Source: Entrophospora sp. SA101 (lineage: Eukaryota; Glomeromycota; Glomeromycetes; Entrophosporales; Entrophosporaceae). Taken from it: DNA of 14,216 nucleotides. Each line of letters begins with the position of its first letter. The stretch's first letter is position 1. A model generated the notes under the pieces. The model searched no databases. It was not told where the DNA came from and saw nothing but the letters and a program-made list of their open reading frames with translations. The stretch lies in the NCBI GenBank assembly GCA_958430865.1, contig CAUDNR010002201.1:2969-17184 (forward strand). Reading direction: 5' to 3'. Position numbers and translations under genes: made by a program. Shown piece after piece: positions 12,387 through 14,216 of the stretch.

Positions 12387-12692
12387 GCACTAATAATATT
12401 ATATTTATCATTGTAATGAATTACGTGTGATTTGTTTTCTTTCTTTGTGATTATTCATAATATTTGCTTGGTGTATTACCATCGTCATCACCATCAAAAA
12501 AAATTTTATTTTTTTTTACCCAAAGAACATTCAATTATGAAACACGCACACGCACACGCACATGATTGTTTTCTGAACAAAAAGAGAAAGTTTCGTTTAT
12601 TGATTGACTGATTAATTGATAACGTATCTCACATGCTCCGTTATCCATCATCATCATTCTCCATTCCATCTAAGTCGCGCTATTTGTTACTT

Positions 12693-12739
<47 letters not shown>

Positions 12740-13287
12740 AATGATGGTGGCACTAATTAAATAACTCCATCAGTTAAAAACGAGAAATAAAAATAAAAAT
12801 AACCAAACTTTTAATTAAAAAATGGGATTATTAAAGATACGCGTAAATGATGGCGTTATCTTTCTATAACACTTAATTTATCAATTGATCGACAAATTTA
12901 ACTTATTATATCACTATTGATTGATATTATAATTAAAGTAAACGCTAATATTTTGCTAGTGAAAAAATGATTTAACGTGTTTGAAATTCGTACGTAATTC
13001 TGAAAATTTATTTTCCAAAACAACAAACAACGTTATTACTAAACGTAGTAAAGTAATATATGTATGATACACACATAATGTTTTTACAAAAGGTAAAGTT
13101 ATCTCACTGTGCGTTAATAACAGACATATTTTTATTGTGGGGTACATTTTACACATTCGTCTTATCATCATAATTCAATTATTCATTATTAACTGTGTGT
13201 GTAATTGAACGCGTATAAAAAAAATCTTTCGATCTCGATTCATATTAAATTTATTAATAATTGTAAATTAATTTATTGGCTGTTGTG
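12387..13287. other. Non-coding, possible upstream region of a gene to the right
   Basis: Contains an acgcacacgc run (about 12544-12562), the (TTG)15 microsatellite, and AT-rich filler. A 71-codon minus-strand frame at 12956-13171 resembles nothing and is likely chance. Together with the acceptor-like site at 13288-13301 this could be the promoter and 5' leader of a plus-strand gene, but no start codon with a credible frame is seen. Confidence 0.3.
12693..12737 (+). repeat. (TTG)15 microsatellite
   Basis: Fifteen uninterrupted TTG units (CAA on the other strand). It is not inside any supported coding frame, so it is non-coding here. Confidence 0.95.
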
Positions 13288-13301
13288 TTTTTTTTTTGCA
13301 G
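13288..13301 (+). other. Possible 3' splice acceptor (plus strand)
   Basis: A run of T followed by gcag and then ctgattaac is the strongest plus-strand acceptor-like site in the right third of the window. It might close a 5' untranslated intron of a gene starting beyond 14216. No matching donor can be assigned. Confidence 0.25.
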
Positions 13302-13793
13302 CTGATTAACAGTCAGAGTTACTTCCAACTTTGGTGACAATCATTATTATTATTCCTCTAGCATTATTCATATATGTATGAGTGTATGAATATATGGATG
13401 CATGTATGTACATGTGACAGAAAAAGTAGAAACAATGCAAAACGATGATCGAAAATCAATTTCAAGCAATAGTAATAAATTCTTTACTCTAACGATTTCC
13501 ATTTTTTTAATAAATCATTAAAAACTTATGACTATAATGTACTATAATACAATTAAAAGGAATTTGACTAAAAATGTATTCTTTGAATTTGAAGACGCCT
13601 CAGGGGGGCGAAATCAATTAGCTCCTTATAATAAGTCTTTGCTGAAATAGTACATTTTAATAACTCGGTACCGAAATAGAAAACTTAAACGGACACGGAC
13701 ACGCAACTATTAAAAAAGGTGGGATGATAATGTATAAATTGCATATTAAAAATCATACAACCAATTAATGATTTTCGAATTTTGATGCTGTTG

Positions 13794-13829
<36 letters not shown>

Positions 13830-14216
13830 GTGACTTTTGAAAATAAAAACGACACTAAAAAACAACATAATATTAATATATATTAAATAATCATCATTCC
13901 GCGGTATATATTCGAGTGATAATTAAAAATAAGAGTATCAATCATTTAAAACGCGAAGTATTTCATTGATGCTTCTTACTATCACTCCAAATTTAGTGCT
14001 ATAATGTTTAATAATCAAAAAAAAACAAAAAATTCGTAACAATTAAATGATCACTAATATGGAAAAAGACCCTTTTTCATATACAAATTTAGCAACTAGT
14101 TAGCATGAAAAAGAAAAATCTGGGGTTGGGAAATCAAAAAAAAATCAAAAAAGGAAATAACAATAATTATAATAATAAAAATAATATTTTATATATAGAT
14201 GGATGATTATCATGAT
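13302..14216. other. Non-coding right end
   Basis: No supported gene is seen. It holds an atg/tat-rich stretch (about 13370-13415), one short G-rich patch (cctcaggggggcg, near 13599) and the (TAA)n run. No RNA gene is recognised on either strand. Confidence 0.4.
13794..13829 (+). repeat. (TAA)11 microsatellite
   Basis: Uninterrupted taa units from 13795, about eleven and a half copies, outside any gene. Confidence 0.92.

Noticed and set aside
12956..13171. 71-codon minus-strand frame
   Set aside because: Isolated, no recognisable domain, surrounded by non-coding AT-rich sequence.

Overview
The window looks like nuclear DNA of an AT-rich fungus. It is clearly over 70% A+T by eye, has short GT-AG introns of 72-110 bp, Asn/Asp/Ser-rich coding sequence, many A/T homopolymers and trinucleotide runs, and long gene-poor stretches. 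The two clear genes have fungal-type relatives. An arbuscular mycorrhizal (Glomeromycotina, Rhizophagus-like) source fits the base composition and the BCS1-like AAA ATPase, but this is inference. No bacterial, plasmid or CRISPR features are seen.

Layout: positions 1-604 hold no gene. Positions 605-2554 (minus strand) are a two-exon BCS1-type AAA+ ATPase of 621 aa with a long acidic C-terminal tail. Positions 2555-4900 are mostly non-coding, with a weak decayed-coding stretch near 4200-4560. A small MITE with imperfect terminal inverted repeats and TA-like ends lies at 4902-5078. Positions 5365-6432 (minus) carry a broken coding region whose reading frame jumps several times. Positions 6715-9459 (minus) are a nine-exon SelO/Fmp40-family protein adenylyltransferase. 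It reassembles to an uninterrupted 667-aa protein with all expected active-site residues and ends in the family's Cys-Ser-Cys-Ser-Ser tail. Positions 9460-14216 are non-coding as far as can be seen. They contain an imperfect 29-bp hairpin (10856-10919), an identical pair of ~271-289 bp direct repeats (11691-11979 and 12098-12386), (TTG)15 and (TAA)11 microsatellites, and a good 3' splice acceptor (13288-13301) that may belong to a plus-strand gene beginning outside the window.

Both intact genes belong to families whose fungal members act in mitochondria (BCS1: inner-membrane translocase for the Rieske protein; SelO: AMPylation linked to redox state). They share a strand but lie about 4 kb apart and are not an operon. 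The most informative observation is that the redox-active SelO tail is encoded by an 11-codon last exon reached through a GC-AG intron.
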